DNA from: Treponema medium
GTDB lineage: Bacteria > Spirochaetota > Spirochaetia > Treponematales > Treponemataceae
DNA length: 64,000 nucleotides
Reading direction: 5' to 3'
Assembly (NCBI RefSeq): GCF_017161265.1
Contig: NZ_CP031393.1
Span: 2,657,999-2,721,998 of the forward strand
Shown here piece by piece: positions 1-9,033 of this stretch; the stretch's first letter is position 1, and each line of letters begins with the position of its first letter. Under the pieces are notes generated by a model. It did no database searches, was not told where the DNA came from, and was given only the letters and a program-made list of their open reading frames with translations. The translations under genes were made by a program, and so were the position numbers.

Positions 1-51
1 TACGTTCCCCCTGAACGGGACGAGTACGGCTTCGGTAAGAAGAAGGAATAA
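1..51 (+). CDS. 3' end of an unidentified gene (partial)
   Basis: An open frame enters from the left edge and stops with TAA at 49-51, giving a hydrophilic, Lys-rich tail that reads YVPPERDEYGFGKKKE. A hairpin that could act as a terminator begins one base after the stop, which supports a real gene end. Only 16 residues are visible, so no family can be assigned. Confidence 0.5.
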   Translation, partial: YVPPERDEYGFGKKKE

Positions 52-82
52 TCATCCCCACAAAGTAACTATACGGGGATGA
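52..82 (+). terminator. Hairpin after the leftmost gene
   Basis: Perfect 8-bp arms (TCATCCCC at 52-59 and GGGGATGA at 75-82) surround a 15-base loop, directly after the TAA of the upstream gene. There is an A-run rather than a T-run after it on this strand, so it would be a weak intrinsic terminator. Confidence 0.4.
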
Positions 83-99
83 AAAACATTCCTGAACGA

Positions 100-211
100 T
101 GCCATCCGTGGCAAGTTCAAAAATTGACGTCCTTGTCAATTTTTGAACGCGAGTTTTTTGCTCAAGCAAAAAACATCGCTGCTGCATGGAACCACCGCCG
201 TCCGTGGCGGT
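100..211. repeat. Modular hairpin array A (RTCCNT-loop family)
   Basis: Four hairpins lie head to tail. 100-113 is a 4-bp stem with loop ATCCGT. 115-148 is a perfect 14-bp stem with loop GTCCTT. 149-179 is GCGA-G, an 8-bp T/A-rich stem, then CA-TCGC. 194-211 is a perfect 6-bp stem with loop GTCCGT. The same order of parts, with different stem sequences but preserved pairing, recurs at 9034-9126. The array sits between the 3' ends of two convergent genes. Confidence 0.75.
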
Positions 212-220
212 AGATGAAGG

Positions 221-247
221 GCGGGTATTAAACCCTCCGCACGAATA
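221..247. repeat. 3'-end fragment of the AATCAAC...CGCACGAATA repeat
   Basis: These 27 bp match the last 27 bp of the 149-bp copy at 32838-32986 at 26 positions, including the run TTAAACCCTCCGCACGAATA. Only the terminal part of the repeat is present here, directly after hairpin array A. Confidence 0.7.
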
Positions 248-258
248 AACCTTGTTTT

Positions 259-1215
259 TTACTCAAGCATATTCTTCTTCCGCATAATTTCAAAAACGTT
301 TGACTTTCCAAGGAAGTGTGCAGTACCGGCAAAAACGAACGTATTGCCGCCTTCGCGCAGGTATTCATCGAATTTCTGCGCCCATATCCGGTTCCGATCG
401 GTCAACAGTGTATCGATATAAGCTTGCGCCTTTTTTTCAGAGAAAGAAGACGGTACATTCAAAAGTAATTCGACCAGCAACGCTGAAAGCTCTTTCCGAT
501 TATTACTCAGATAAAAATCCCGAATCCTATGCATTTCTTCAATACTCTTATCAATATCTCGCAATGCTTGTATGGAATCCTTTAATAGAGCAAGTTGCTC
601 TTCAAAAGTACCGTACGATAACACTGCAAGCTGCTGCTCTGCCGTATCGAGCGCTGCAATTTTTTTATTTTCAGCCCGCTGCATCAAATACATATCAATA
701 CCGTCTCCGGCATTTAACCCTGCTTTATTCATTAAAAGCTGCGCTAAGACCGTGTTCAAAATCCACGGATTAAATAAGGCAAGCTGATGCACCGTATCAT
801 CACCAATCGTTTCATAGAGGAAAGCAAGATCTTCCTCTGATAAGACTTTAAGCAAACTCTTTTTGGGATCGGCATTTATATTCTTCATGATAACGGTTTG
901 CAACTTTCCGGTGAATGCATCCAGTTCTGCCTTACCGCCGATTTCACTTACTAAGCGGTCAGCTTTATCGAATGCACGGAGCACGTTCTTTTCAAGCGGA
1001 TAAAAACTTTTATCAGCAACATGAACGGTTCCCAGCACATAGACGGAACCTTTATTACCCTTTATCTCCCAAAAAAAACGTTCGGGGTGTTCTATCAGTA
1101 CCGGTTTCGATAATTCAGCATGACGTTTAGCCTGTTCCGTAGTCGTACAGGCAGTAAGCAAAATGCCCAGCATGAGAAGTGGGACTATCTTTTTTAAATA
1201 TTTATGAATCTTCAT
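259..1215 (-). CDS. TraB/GumN family lipoprotein
   Basis: This is a 318-residue protein with a lipoprotein signal (hydrophobic stretch, then LLTAC at about residues 19-23), so it is probably anchored in the periplasm. The body carries the TraB/GumN hallmarks: FFWEIKG...VYVLGTVHVAD near the N-terminus and VFAGTAHFLG near the C-terminus, each with the conserved GT/AxH. Family members related to Tiki proteases have been proposed to be metal-dependent peptidases, but a substrate here cannot be read from sequence. It stands alone, reads away from the division cluster, and ends against hairpin array A. Confidence 0.85.
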   Translation of the reverse strand: MKIHKYLKKIVPLLMLGILLTACTTTEQAKRHAELSKPVLIEHPERFFWEIKGNKGSVYVLGTVHVADKSFYPLEKNVLRAFDKADRLVSEIGGKAELDAFTGKLQTVIMKNINADPKKSLLKVLSEEDLAFLYETIGDDTVHQLALFNPWILNTVLAQLLMNKAGLNAGDGIDMYLMQRAENKKIAALDTAEQQLAVLSYGTFEEQLALLKDSIQALRDIDKSIEEMHRIRDFYLSNNRKELSALLVELLLNVPSSFSEKKAQAYIDTLLTDRNRIWAQKFDEYLREGGNTFVFAGTAHFLGKSNVFEIMRKKNMLE

Positions 1216-1332
1216 ACAATCCTCCTATCAAAACAATAATAGTTTTTTGCATTTTCTACTAGAGGACTTATATCCGAAGAGAGGGATAAAACCGTCTAAT
1301 TCGATTGCCCAATAATATCGGCAAAAAAAGCA

Positions 1333-1360
1333 TTGACATTTATCATTTTACCGGTAAAAT
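1333..1360 (+). promoter_or_regulatory. Sigma-70-type promoter of the mraZ-ftsZ cluster
   Basis: TTGACA at 1333-1338 and TAAAAT at 1355-1360 are separated by 16 bp. Transcription would start near 1367, so the MraZ boxes lie in the leader and over the start codon rather than upstream of the promoter. Confidence 0.75.
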
Positions 1361-1375
1361 AAAAGTAAATGGGGA

Positions 1376-1413
1376 AAAGTGGAGGAAAGTAGGTAAAAGT
1401 GGAAAAAAGTGTG
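1376..1413 (+). promoter_or_regulatory. Four 10-bp-phased MraZ boxes
   Basis: AAAGT begins at 1376, 1386, 1396 and 1406, exactly one helical turn apart: AAAGTGGAGG, AAAGTAGGTA, AAAGTGGAAA, AAAGTGTG. MraZ proteins are known to bind such direct repeats (TGGGA-type in E. coli, AAAGTG-type in mollicutes) before their own gene. Here the boxes span the ribosome-binding region and run through both candidate start codons, so binding could block transcript elongation as well as initiation. Confidence 0.8.
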
Positions 1414-1848
1414 TTTTCAGGAGAGTATAATAATACGCTTGACGAAAAGGGACGTATTATGTTTCCTGCAAAATTACGCTGTTTACTTCCGGGCTCACAA
1501 GTAGTGATTACCCGAGGAATTGACCGCTGTATCTGGATATTTCCTCCTGAAGAATGGGCATTGCTATCCGAAAAAGTTATGCAATCCGCATCGTTGTTTC
1601 AGGCAAACTCCCGTCTTGTACTGCGCAGACTTATCGCTCCGGCGCAGGAAATAGACATTGATAAGGCGGGACGTGTTTCAATACCCCAAAGTTTACGTGA
1701 ATACGCGCAGCTCGAAAAAGACTGCGTGCTATTGGGCATCAACCGTTATCTCGAATTGTGGAATGCGGATGAATATCGGGCTTATCTGGAGGGAAGCGAG
1801 GCGGATTTCCATCAAGCGAGCGAAGACTTGGGGCTTATCCGTTTTTAA
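1399..1848 (+). CDS. mraZ: MraZ, regulator of the division cluster
   Basis: This is a 149-residue protein with two tandem SpoVT/AbrB-like half-domains. Each carries the DK/EKGRI/V-type signature: NTLDEKGRIMFPAKLR near residue 15 and IDIDKAGRVSIPQSLR near residue 90. MraZ forms ring-like oligomers that bind spaced direct repeats and control the dcw operon. Two GTG starts are possible. 1399 gives the full form. 1411 gives MFSGEYNNTLDEKGR, which matches the usual MraZ N-terminus better, but the GGAGG at 1381-1385 fits 1399 better. Both starts lie inside the MraZ boxes. It is the first gene of the operon, 5 bp before rsmH. Confidence 0.95.
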   Translation: MEKSVFSGEYNNTLDEKGRIMFPAKLRCLLPGSQVVITRGIDRCIWIFPPEEWALLSEKVMQSASLFQANSRLVLRRLIAPAQEIDIDKAGRVSIPQSLREYAQLEKDCVLLGINRYLELWNADEYRAYLEGSEADFHQASEDLGLIRF

Positions 1849-1853
1849 CATGT

Positions 1854-2801
1854 ATGAACTTTGTACACACACCGGTTTTATTACAAGAATGCCTGCAATT
1901 GCTTGCCCCGGAAACATCCGACCCGCTTCTTATCGATGGAACATTAGGCGAAGGCGGTCATAGCGAGGCATTTTTAACCCGCTTTCCGCAGTTAAAAGTT
2001 ATCGGTATCGATGCCGACCCTGCCATTCAAGCAAAGGCAAAGATACGGCTTGCTCCATTCGGCGAGCGTATGCAGTTTTTTTTAGGCTGGTCGGATGTGT
2101 TCTTTGATCAATATCCTCAAGATAGAGCGGCGCCTTCACTCATCTTATTTGATCTTGGCATTTCTCTTTTCCATTATATGGAATCAAAACGCGGCTTTTC
2201 ATTCAGCGGCGACGAACCGCTCGATATGCGTATCAATCCGAATGAATCGCTGACAGCCGCTGATATCGTAAACACCTACAGCGAAAAAAAACTCGCGGAT
2301 TTACTATACCTCTATGCGGAAGAACGCTTTTCGCGGCCGATTGCCCGTGCTATTGTTGCAGAACGAGAAAAGCGCCCTTTTACGGAAGCGCGACAGTTAA
2401 GTGAAACCGTGTTCCATGCCGTACCTGCTCGTTTCAGACACGGCCCCATACATCCGGCAACCAAGACATTCCAAGCCTTACGAATTGCCGTCAACAGCGA
2501 ACTTGACCGGCTGCCGCATCTACTGGAAAAAGCCTTTGCGTGTCTTGCGGCAGAGGGCAAAATGGGTGTTATCTCCTTTCATTCGCTGGAAGACCGCATT
2601 GTCAAACTTTTTTTTAGAGACCTTGCAAAAAGCTGTATTTGCCCGCCTGAAATGCCGATATGTACTTGTGGAGGCGTCCCCCGTGCAGCATTACTTACTA
2701 AAAAACCGGTCGGCCCCTCTGCCGAAGAGACAGCCGCTAATGCGCCATCTCGCAGCGCACGGCTCCGTGTCATCAAAAAGCTCTCTTTGAGGAGGTCATA
2801 A
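1854..2801 (+). CDS. rsmH: 16S rRNA (cytosine-1402-N4)-methyltransferase
   Basis: A 315-residue class I SAM methyltransferase of the RsmH/MraW family, which methylates N4 of C1402 in the ribosomal P site. Visible motifs are the opening FVHTPVLLQECL, the SAM loop IDGTLGEGGHSEAFL (about residues 27-41), VIGIDADP, and ILFDLGIS followed by a GFSF segment typical of the family. GVISFHSLEDRIVK appears near residue 240. Length and gene order after mraZ are standard. An ATG at 1850 is out of frame. The gene is followed 5 bp later by ftsL. Confidence 0.97.
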   Translation: MNFVHTPVLLQECLQLLAPETSDPLLIDGTLGEGGHSEAFLTRFPQLKVIGIDADPAIQAKAKIRLAPFGERMQFFLGWSDVFFDQYPQDRAAPSLILFDLGISLFHYMESKRGFSFSGDEPLDMRINPNESLTAADIVNTYSEKKLADLLYLYAEERFSRPIARAIVAEREKRPFTEARQLSETVFHAVPARFRHGPIHPATKTFQALRIAVNSELDRLPHLLEKAFACLAAEGKMGVISFHSLEDRIVKLFFRDLAKSCICPPEMPICTCGGVPRAALLTKKPVGPSAEETAANAPSRSARLRVIKKLSLRRS

Positions 2802-2806
2802 CCGAT

Positions 2807-3088
2807 ATGAAACACCTTTTAGCTTTGATTCTTACCCTCAGTATACCATGCCTGTTTTTCTTCACTGTTAAACAGTCGCAAGTTTATAATACACTTGAAC
2901 GTGAAGTAAACGCATATAATGACGAGCAAAATCGTCTGATTGCAGAAAACAAACGAAAGATTTCGGCTATTTCCATCCTCTCCAAACCGCAGCGGATAGA
3001 AAAAATCGCTGTCGAAGAATTGGATATGCATAAAGCGGACTCCTCTCAAATTATCCGCATCTCCTTGGATAAGGAAAAGAAGGGATAG
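2807..3088 (+). CDS. ftsL: FtsL-like septal protein
   Basis: A 93-residue bitopic protein with one N-terminal membrane segment (residues 4-20) and a periplasmic coiled coil rich in Glu, Asn and Lys (about residues 30-65). It ends in the LSKPQRIEKIAVEELDMH region expected of FtsL. Sequence similarity in this family is weak, so the call rests on size, topology and position between rsmH and murF, where ftsL normally lies. FtsL bridges FtsQ/DivIB and FtsB in the divisome. The RBS GAGGAGG is near 2789. Confidence 0.75.
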   Translation: MKHLLALILTLSIPCLFFFTVKQSQVYNTLEREVNAYNDEQNRLIAENKRKISAISILSKPQRIEKIAVEELDMHKADSSQIIRISLDKEKKG

Positions 3089-3092
3089 CGCC

Positions 3093-4484
3093 ATGTTGTT
3101 GGGTTGGGAGGCTCTCTGCACGGCAGTTGCAGGAACATTTATTTGCAATTATTCTCCTTATCAGGGATTCGATTCCGTTACAACAGACAGCAGAAGTATA
3201 AAGCCTCATGCGCTCTTTATTCCGCTGCGGGGTACACAGCAGGACGGACACCGCTATATCGAACAAGCGTTACAGCACGGGGCTGCTTGCGTACTTGCCG
3301 ATGCGGCGTATCTCGGCGTTCAAAAAAATACGCAACTCATCCTCACCCTCTGTGAAAAACATCAGGCAGCCTGTATCCGCGTTGAACATACGTTGAAAGC
3401 ACTGCAAGACGCCGCTGCTGCCTATCTGGAACAATTCCCGCAGCTCATTAAAATCGGGGTAACCGGTTCAAACGGTAAAACGACGACAAAAGAACTGCTT
3501 GCATCCATCTTTGCACAGAAATACCGAATTATAAAAAATGAGGGCAACCTCAATTCCGAAACAGGCTTGCCGCTCTCGGTCTTTACCGTAACGAAAGAAC
3601 ATGAACTAGGAATTTTTGAACTCGGTATGAATCGGAAAGGAGAAATTGCGGAACTTGCCGCAGTCCTGAAACCGAACATTGCCGTTATCACCAATATCGG
3701 CACCGCGCATATTGGAATACTCGGTTCTAAAGACGCTATCGCCCACGAGAAAAAACAAATTTTTTCCTGTTTTGATGAAAACTCCGTCGGCTTCGTCCCT
3801 GATAAGAATGAGTACACGGCGTTCTTACAAGAAGTACCGCATGGAAAAATTTTTACCTACGACGCAGATCCCGCCTCCTATACTCTCGAAGGACTTTCCG
3901 GCGCGGAGATACGGTATCGGGGAGAAACTATCCACTTACCGCTTCCGGGAATTCATAACGTACAAAACACCTTTGCCGCGATCGCTGTTGCGGAATATTG
4001 TCATATCCGGTTGCAGTCGATAAAAGCGGGCATCGAACAGATGCATGCCTTATTCGGTAGATCGCAAATTATCCGCGGGCCGGTAACCTATCTACTCGAC
4101 TGCTATAACGCCAATCCCGATTCGATGAATGCGGGACTTGCACTGTGTGCGAATATCGCGGTAAGCGGCAAAAAGATTTATCTGCTCGCCTCGATGAAGG
4201 AACTGGGCGCAGAGTCCGCGGAAGCACACCGTGCCGTATGTGCAGCAGCTTTTGCTTCCGATGCCGACGTGTTGTTTTTTTTCGGCAAAGAGATGTGTGA
4301 GGCAGTCGTGAAGCAAAAGAAAACTTCAAACAAACCTTTTTTCTGCTTTACGGAAGCATTTGCCGATAAACTTCGCGACACGTTAGACGGCTTATTAAAC
4401 CGAAACGATTTTGTATTTCTGAAAGGATCCCGCAGCCTTGCGCTGGAGCAGTTTGAACCTATTCTGCAAAAGGAGCGGGTATGA
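3093..4484 (+). CDS. murF: UDP-MurNAc-tripeptide-D-Ala-D-Ala ligase
   Basis: A 463-residue Mur ligase that adds D-Ala-D-Ala to the UDP-MurNAc-tripeptide in the cytoplasm. It has the ATP loop GVTGSNGKTTTKELL (about residues 122-136), NSETGLPLSVF, and FELGMNRKGEI followed by ITNIGTAHIG. The C-terminal domain contains LLDCYNANPDSM, typical of MurF rather than other Mur ligases. The N-terminal domain includes DSRSIKPHALFIPLRG. The start lies 4 bp after ftsL, and the stop overlaps the ftsW start as ATGA, suggesting translational coupling. Confidence 0.96.
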   Translation: MLLGWEALCTAVAGTFICNYSPYQGFDSVTTDSRSIKPHALFIPLRGTQQDGHRYIEQALQHGAACVLADAAYLGVQKNTQLILTLCEKHQAACIRVEHTLKALQDAAAAYLEQFPQLIKIGVTGSNGKTTTKELLASIFAQKYRIIKNEGNLNSETGLPLSVFTVTKEHELGIFELGMNRKGEIAELAAVLKPNIAVITNIGTAHIGILGSKDAIAHEKKQIFSCFDENSVGFVPDKNEYTAFLQEVPHGKIFTYDADPASYTLEGLSGAEIRYRGETIHLPLPGIHNVQNTFAAIAVAEYCHIRLQSIKAGIEQMHALFGRSQIIRGPVTYLLDCYNANPDSMNAGLALCANIAVSGKKIYLLASMKELGAESAEAHRAVCAAAFASDADVLFFFGKEMCEAVVKQKKTSNKPFFCFTEAFADKLRDTLDGLLNRNDFVFLKGSRSLALEQFEPILQKERV

Positions 4485-5623
4485 TGCAGCACACTATCAC
4501 CGTTGAAAAGAACATCAACCGCGACCGATACAGCTTCACGTTTATCCTGCTCGTTCTCATTATGGTCGGACTTGGAATTGCAGTACTCTATTCGGGATCA
4601 CTGCATTACGCCGAACGTTTTTTTGATGATTCTTCTTATTTTGTTGTCAGACAATTCCGCAATCTCCTTTTAGGCAGCATCGGTCTCATTTTCTTTTCGT
4701 TCTTAAGTTTCGATCATTTACGGAAACTGCTTCCTTATCTTTTGATTGCAGGTTTTATCCTTCTGTTGCTCCCCTTTATTCCGGGCATTGCATCTCCTCG
4801 AAACGGCGCCAACCGCTGGATTTCTATCGGAGGTTTCAGTTTACAGCCATCGGAATTTATCAAGCTTCTACTCATTATCTTTCTCGCGAACTTCTTCGAT
4901 AAAAAAGCGGATCAACTGGATGCGCCCTTAATTTCCATATTACCTCCTTTTTTTATCACATCGGTGTTCGTATTACTGATATACCTTGAAAACGATTTTT
5001 CGAGTGCGTTCTTTTTAATGCTCATTTTTATGGTCATGTTTTTTGCTGCAGGAGGGCCATTGCTCTGGTTCTTAAAGGGATTGATTGTTACCATTCCCTG
5101 TGCAGTACTTATGGTCGTTACCTCAACCTACCGGATGAAGCGTGTACTCTCTTTTATATCCCCCGACAGCGATCCGCTTGATACAGGTTATCAAATCAAT
5201 GCAGCCCTTGAAGCGCTTGCCGGCAGCGGTCTTTACGGTACGGGAATAGGGAACGGTGTGCATAAAATTTCGAGTGTTCCGGAAATATACTCCGATTTTA
5301 TTTTTGTCGCATGGGCGGAAGAAATGGGCTTTTTAGGAGTGTGCGGTTATCTTGTACTCTTGCTTGCATTTACTGCAGTAGCCTATCTGATTGCGTTTTC
5401 CTGTAAAAACCGATTCGGTTGTTATGTTGCGTTCGGCGCTGCCTCCTCAATCGTCCTTCAATCTTTTTTAAACTTAGGAGTTGTAGTCCGCCTGTTACCC
5501 GCAACCGGTATTCCCCTCCCCTTTTTCTCATTCGGAGGATCTTCGCTCATTACCAGTCTTTGCCTATGCGGACTGATTATCAATGTTTCAAGTTATTCAA
5601 AAAGGAGCGCTTCACATGTCTGA
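4481..5623 (+). CDS. ftsW: SEDS-family septal glycan polymerase FtsW
   Basis: A 380-residue integral membrane protein with about ten hydrophobic segments. It has SEDS signatures: NGANRWISIGGFSLQPSEFIK in the middle and a C-terminal GIPLPFFSFGGSSL. SEDS proteins polymerise peptidoglycan together with a class B PBP. Position between murF and ftsQ points to FtsW rather than RodA. No ftsI (the usual PBP partner) lies in this cluster. The start overlaps murF by 4 bp, with AAAGGAG just upstream, and the end overlaps ftsQ by 8 bp. Confidence 0.92.
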   Translation: MMQHTITVEKNINRDRYSFTFILLVLIMVGLGIAVLYSGSLHYAERFFDDSSYFVVRQFRNLLLGSIGLIFFSFLSFDHLRKLLPYLLIAGFILLLLPFIPGIASPRNGANRWISIGGFSLQPSEFIKLLLIIFLANFFDKKADQLDAPLISILPPFFITSVFVLLIYLENDFSSAFFLMLIFMVMFFAAGGPLLWFLKGLIVTIPCAVLMVVTSTYRMKRVLSFISPDSDPLDTGYQINAALEALAGSGLYGTGIGNGVHKISSVPEIYSDFIFVAWAEEMGFLGVCGYLVLLLAFTAVAYLIAFSCKNRFGCYVAFGAASSIVLQSFLNLGVVVRLLPATGIPLPFFSFGGSSLITSLCLCGLIINVSSYSKRSASHV

Positions 5624-6455
5624 TATTATCGGTTTACAAAACCATGCATATACCGAATCGCGTCAATTACCTCAAACCGTAAAAAAAACAAAAGGGAAGC
5701 AGCTCCTTAAAATCATTATTTTAGCGATGCTGCTTTTTTTGGCAGGCGACTCCGTTTATCATCTTTTTATTTTGCCTTTTAATTCAACAGCAAAGATACA
5801 GTTTTTCGGCATCGACACCATTCTCGAAACGGATCTGAAAAAAGCAGCCGGTCTGACCGGAACGGAAAAATGGGGAAAGATCGATAAAGATGTGTTATTG
5901 CGTCGGGTTGCAAGCTATCCACTCGTTGCAGAAGCACGGGTGGTAAAAAAATATCCGGACAAGGTATTGATTGAAATAATCGAACGGAAACCGGTTGGCG
6001 TATTGCTTGCAACAGTTGGCGGCCGCACTATCCAGATGGAAATAGATAAAACGGGAACAGTATTTAAAGCGGCCTCAAAAAAAGAAGCGCAAGCGTTGCC
6101 TGTTATCAGCGGCCTTTCCTTTCAGACTATACGAGCGGGAATGAAGGTGCACAAAAAGCTTGTACCATTATTTAAACAACTGGATCTTTTGCAGAAAAAA
6201 AATCCGGCATTACTCAGCGAAATCTCCGAAATGAAGATTGAACAGAAAAAATACGGCGGTTTTGACCTCATCCTCTATCCGGTACAAACGCCGGTTAAGG
6301 TACGTACCGACAGTACATTGAATGAAGAGCGATTGCAGTATATGATGTTGACGTTGGATGTCATACGGGATCTTGATCTGAGTGCACAGATTGAGGAGTT
6401 GGATGTACGGGCAGGAACCGCTTCCTACCGTTTAAGAGGTGAAGCCAATGAGTGA
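5616..6455 (+). CDS. ftsQ: FtsQ/DivIB divisome protein
   Basis: The protein is about 279 residues: a short cytoplasmic tail, one membrane segment (LLKIIILAMLLFLAGDSVYH) and a periplasmic POTRA-like region. The segment IQFFGIDTILETDLKKAAGL...LRRVASYPLVAEARVVKKYPDKVLIEIIERKPVG matches the FtsQ POTRA domain in spacing. I start at ATG 5616 because AGGAG at 5603-5607 is 8 bp upstream. The longer form from 5583 would lie within ftsW and lacks such a site. FtsQ links FtsL/FtsB to the divisome. It overlaps ftsA by 8 bp. Confidence 0.88.
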   Translation: MSDIIGLQNHAYTESRQLPQTVKKTKGKQLLKIIILAMLLFLAGDSVYHLFILPFNSTAKIQFFGIDTILETDLKKAAGLTGTEKWGKIDKDVLLRRVASYPLVAEARVVKKYPDKVLIEIIERKPVGVLLATVGGRTIQMEIDKTGTVFKAASKKEAQALPVISGLSFQTIRAGMKVHKKLVPLFKQLDLLQKKNPALLSEISEMKIEQKKYGGFDLILYPVQTPVKVRTDSTLNEERLQYMMLTLDVIRDLDLSAQIEELDVRAGTASYRLRGEANE

Positions 6456-7689
6456 TATCATAGTCGGATTGGATATAGGTACCAGCGCAATCAGAGCTGT
6501 TGTCGCTGAAAAACTGGAAACAGGCGTTCTGCAAATTATCGGCGTGGGTACCGGCATTTCTGAAGGCTTACGGAAAGGAACCGTCGTTAATATCGAAAAG
6601 ACCGTACAGGGAATCCATGAAGCGGTGGAAGCCGCAGAGATGATGTCCGGCGTAGAGATTACCCACTGCATCACGGGAATCGGCGGCACCCACATTGAAG
6701 GGATTAATTCCCGCGGTATTGTCGCCGTTACCGATAAAGGTAAAGGAAACCGTGAAATAGACCAGCAGGACATCGACCGCGTTATAGAAGCTGCAAGAGC
6801 AGTCGTTATCCCGATGGATAGGCGCGTCATGCATGTTATCCCTCAATCATATATCGTTGACGACCAACGCGGTATTGTGGATCCACATAATGTTATCGGT
6901 GTCCGCATCGAAGCGGAAGTACATATTATTACCGGATCGGTTACCTGCATCAAAAATATCGTCGATTGCGTGAAGCGTGCCAATTTACAAGTTGATGCGC
7001 CGATGTATCACGGTTTGGCTGCCGTAGAATCCGTTATGACACAGGAAGAACAGGATCTCGGTTCGGTACTCATCGATATCGGGGGCGGCACTACTGATAT
7101 TGTGGTGATGTCCGGCGGAGCGCCGATACTTACGACCGTGCTGCCCGTAGGCGGAGGTCATGCGACAAACGATTTGGCAATCGTCAAAGGGCTTTCGACT
7201 GAAACCGCCGAGAAGGTCAAGATAACCGACGGATGCTGTTGGCAGCCGCTTTTGGAAGATAATAAATCCGTACTGATTTCCGCGCCGGGCGGACGGGCGC
7301 CCATACAGATTGAAAAAGCGGATATATGCGATATTCTGCAAGCTCGAATGGCAGAAATTTTTACGATGGTAAAGGATAAAATAGCTCCTGTAACCGCTTC
7401 AAACCGGTTTGCAGGCAATGTGATTCTCTGCGGCGGCGGTTCGCTTATGCCGGGCGCTACGGAACTTGCCTCCGAAATCTTCGATACGCCGGCTGTCCGG
7501 TTAGGTATTCCGGGAACTTTCGGCGGTTTAACCGGAGAATACCGCAGTCCAGAATTTGCCGCCGTACTCGGACTGATTTTATCGCAGTACAAACAGCGGG
7601 CAGCTTCCGGTGAAGAAACAAAAAAAATAGAAGCAGAACCGGGTAAAATTGTCGGCAAACTCAAAGACTTTTGGAAAAATCTATTCTAA
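6448..7689 (+). CDS. ftsA: Cell division actin-like protein FtsA
   Basis: About 413 residues of the actin/Hsp70 ATPase fold. Phosphate-binding motifs are [15 protein letters not shown] at the N-terminus and [14 protein letters not shown] near residue 200. The nucleotide motif [14 protein letters not shown] lies near residue 325. The C-terminal helix [12 protein letters not shown] is amphipathic, as in the membrane-targeting sequence that tethers FtsZ filaments. I prefer ATG 6448 over GTG 6439 because AAGAGG at 6434-6439 is then 8 bp upstream. ftsZ follows after 22 bp. Confidence 0.95.
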   Translation: MSDIIVGLDIGTSAIRAVVAEKLETGVLQIIGVGTGISEGLRKGTVVNIEKTVQGIHEAVEAAEMMSGVEITHCITGIGGTHIEGINSRGIVAVTDKGKGNREIDQQDIDRVIEAARAVVIPMDRRVMHVIPQSYIVDDQRGIVDPHNVIGVRIEAEVHIITGSVTCIKNIVDCVKRANLQVDAPMYHGLAAVESVMTQEEQDLGSVLIDIGGGTTDIVVMSGGAPILTTVLPVGGGHATNDLAIVKGLSTETAEKVKITDGCCWQPLLEDNKSVLISAPGGRAPIQIEKADICDILQARMAEIFTMVKDKIAPVTASNRFAGNVILCGGGSLMPGATELASEIFDTPAVRLGIPGTFGGLTGEYRSPEFAAVLGLILSQYKQRAASGEETKKIEAEPGKIVGKLKDFWKNLF

Positions 7690-7711
7690 ACCAGAGGGGG
7701 AGGGAATATAT

Positions 7712-8995
7712 ATGGATTACCAAGTGATGCAGCAAAACGAACTGTTACCGGTTAATCCCACCGTTATTAAAGTAATCGGCGCGGGCGGAGGCGGTTCGAA
7801 TGCAGTTAATAGGATGTTGGAGTGCAACATACAGTACGTTGATTTTATCGTTGCAAACACCGATGTGCAGGCACTTAATTATTCAAAGGCGCCGATGAAA
7901 TTAGCGATCGGTTCAAAGTTGACCGGAGGGCTCGGCGCGGGAGGAAAGCCTGAAGTCGGCGAAAAAGCTGCTATGGAAGACACCGAAATTATTGCGAATG
8001 CCGTCCGCGGTGCGCACATGGTCTTTATCACCGCCGGTATGGGTGGCGGCACCGGTACCGGTTCCGCGCCGGTTATCGCAAAGATAGCCCGCGATCAGGG
8101 AGCCTTAACGGTCGGTGTCGTTACAAAGCCTTTCGCTTTTGAAGGACGCGCAAAGATGCGTACTGCCGAAGCGGGAATTGAAAAACTTCGCCAAAACGTC
8201 GACACGCTGGTCGTCATCCCCAATCAGCATTTGTTAAACATGGTAGATAGCAAACAGACGATAAAGGATGCTTTTGTTATGGCAGACGATGTGCTGCGCC
8301 GTGCAGTACAGGGTATTGCGGATATTATTACAAAAAATGGCTTGGTCAATATCGATTTTGCAGATGTCCGTTCCACGATGGCAGGTCAGGGCGATGCGTT
8401 AATGGGTGTCGGTACCGGATCGGGAGAAAACCGCGCGGTTGACGCGGCAACGAATGCTATCAACAATCCGCTTTTGGAAGATTCCCACATCGAAGGTGCA
8501 ACGCGGATACTGGTTAATATCTATGCAGCGGAGATGCCTTCTACCGTGGAAATCAATGATATTATGGAAATTGTTACGGCAAACGCCCATCCCGATGTAG
8601 ATACCATCCACGGCATTACCGTTGATGAAACCGATGAAGCTATGAAGGATAAGATTACTGTAACGGTCATTGCGACGGGCTTCCCTACCGACGAGGATCC
8701 GATTCAGAGTATAATACAGAAGCCGGGGCAGCCGGCGGGGACAGCAGCTCAGCCTGAACCGCTTCATACGTCGTTTTTACAAAATGATTTTATTTCGGCA
8801 AGCGAATGGGCAAAGCTGCAAACACCGCAACAGCCGAGCCTACCCGGTCTCGGCCCGCGAAATGCAGGAATACCGGCTGCTCCGCCGCCTCAACAACCGG
8901 CAATGACCGAAACCCCGCGACAGCCTATCCGTGTACAGCTCCCCGGCGCCAATACCGATTTGGATGTGCCGGCGTATATACGCAACAAAAGGTAA
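7712..8995 (+). CDS. ftsZ: Cell division GTPase FtsZ
   Basis: About 427 residues. The tubulin-like GTPase core has [17 protein letters not shown] at the start and the GTP signature [13 protein letters not shown] near residue 110. The T7 region ([12 protein letters not shown]) is present. A Pro/Gln-rich linker of about 70 residues follows, then the C-terminal peptide [11 protein letters not shown] that binds FtsA and other partners. The start is ATG 7712 behind the strong GGGGGAGGG at 7696-7703. FtsZ assembles the cytokinetic ring. It is the last gene of the cluster and is followed by 567 bp of repeat-rich DNA. Confidence 0.97.
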   Translation: MDYQVMQQNELLPVNPTVIKVIGAGGGGSNAVNRMLECNIQYVDFIVANTDVQALNYSKAPMKLAIGSKLTGGLGAGGKPEVGEKAAMEDTEIIANAVRGAHMVFITAGMGGGTGTGSAPVIAKIARDQGALTVGVVTKPFAFEGRAKMRTAEAGIEKLRQNVDTLVVIPNQHLLNMVDSKQTIKDAFVMADDVLRRAVQGIADIITKNGLVNIDFADVRSTMAGQGDALMGVGTGSGENRAVDAATNAINNPLLEDSHIEGATRILVNIYAAEMPSTVEINDIMEIVTANAHPDVDTIHGITVDETDEAMKDKITVTVIATGFPTDEDPIQSIIQKPGQPAGTAAQPEPLHTSFLQNDFISASEWAKLQTPQQPSLPGLGPRNAGIPAAPPPQQPAMTETPRQPIRVQLPGANTDLDVPAYIRNKR

Positions 8996-9033
8996 CTCCT
9001 TTTGAAAATATGCGGGCATCTGCGTTGTCGCAT

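Noticed and set aside
100..211. CRISPR array or integron attC sites
   Set aside because: The hairpins have different stem sequences, no constant repeat of 20-40 bp and no regular spacers, and no Cas or integron integrase gene is nearby. The conserved part is the loop, not the arms as in attC.
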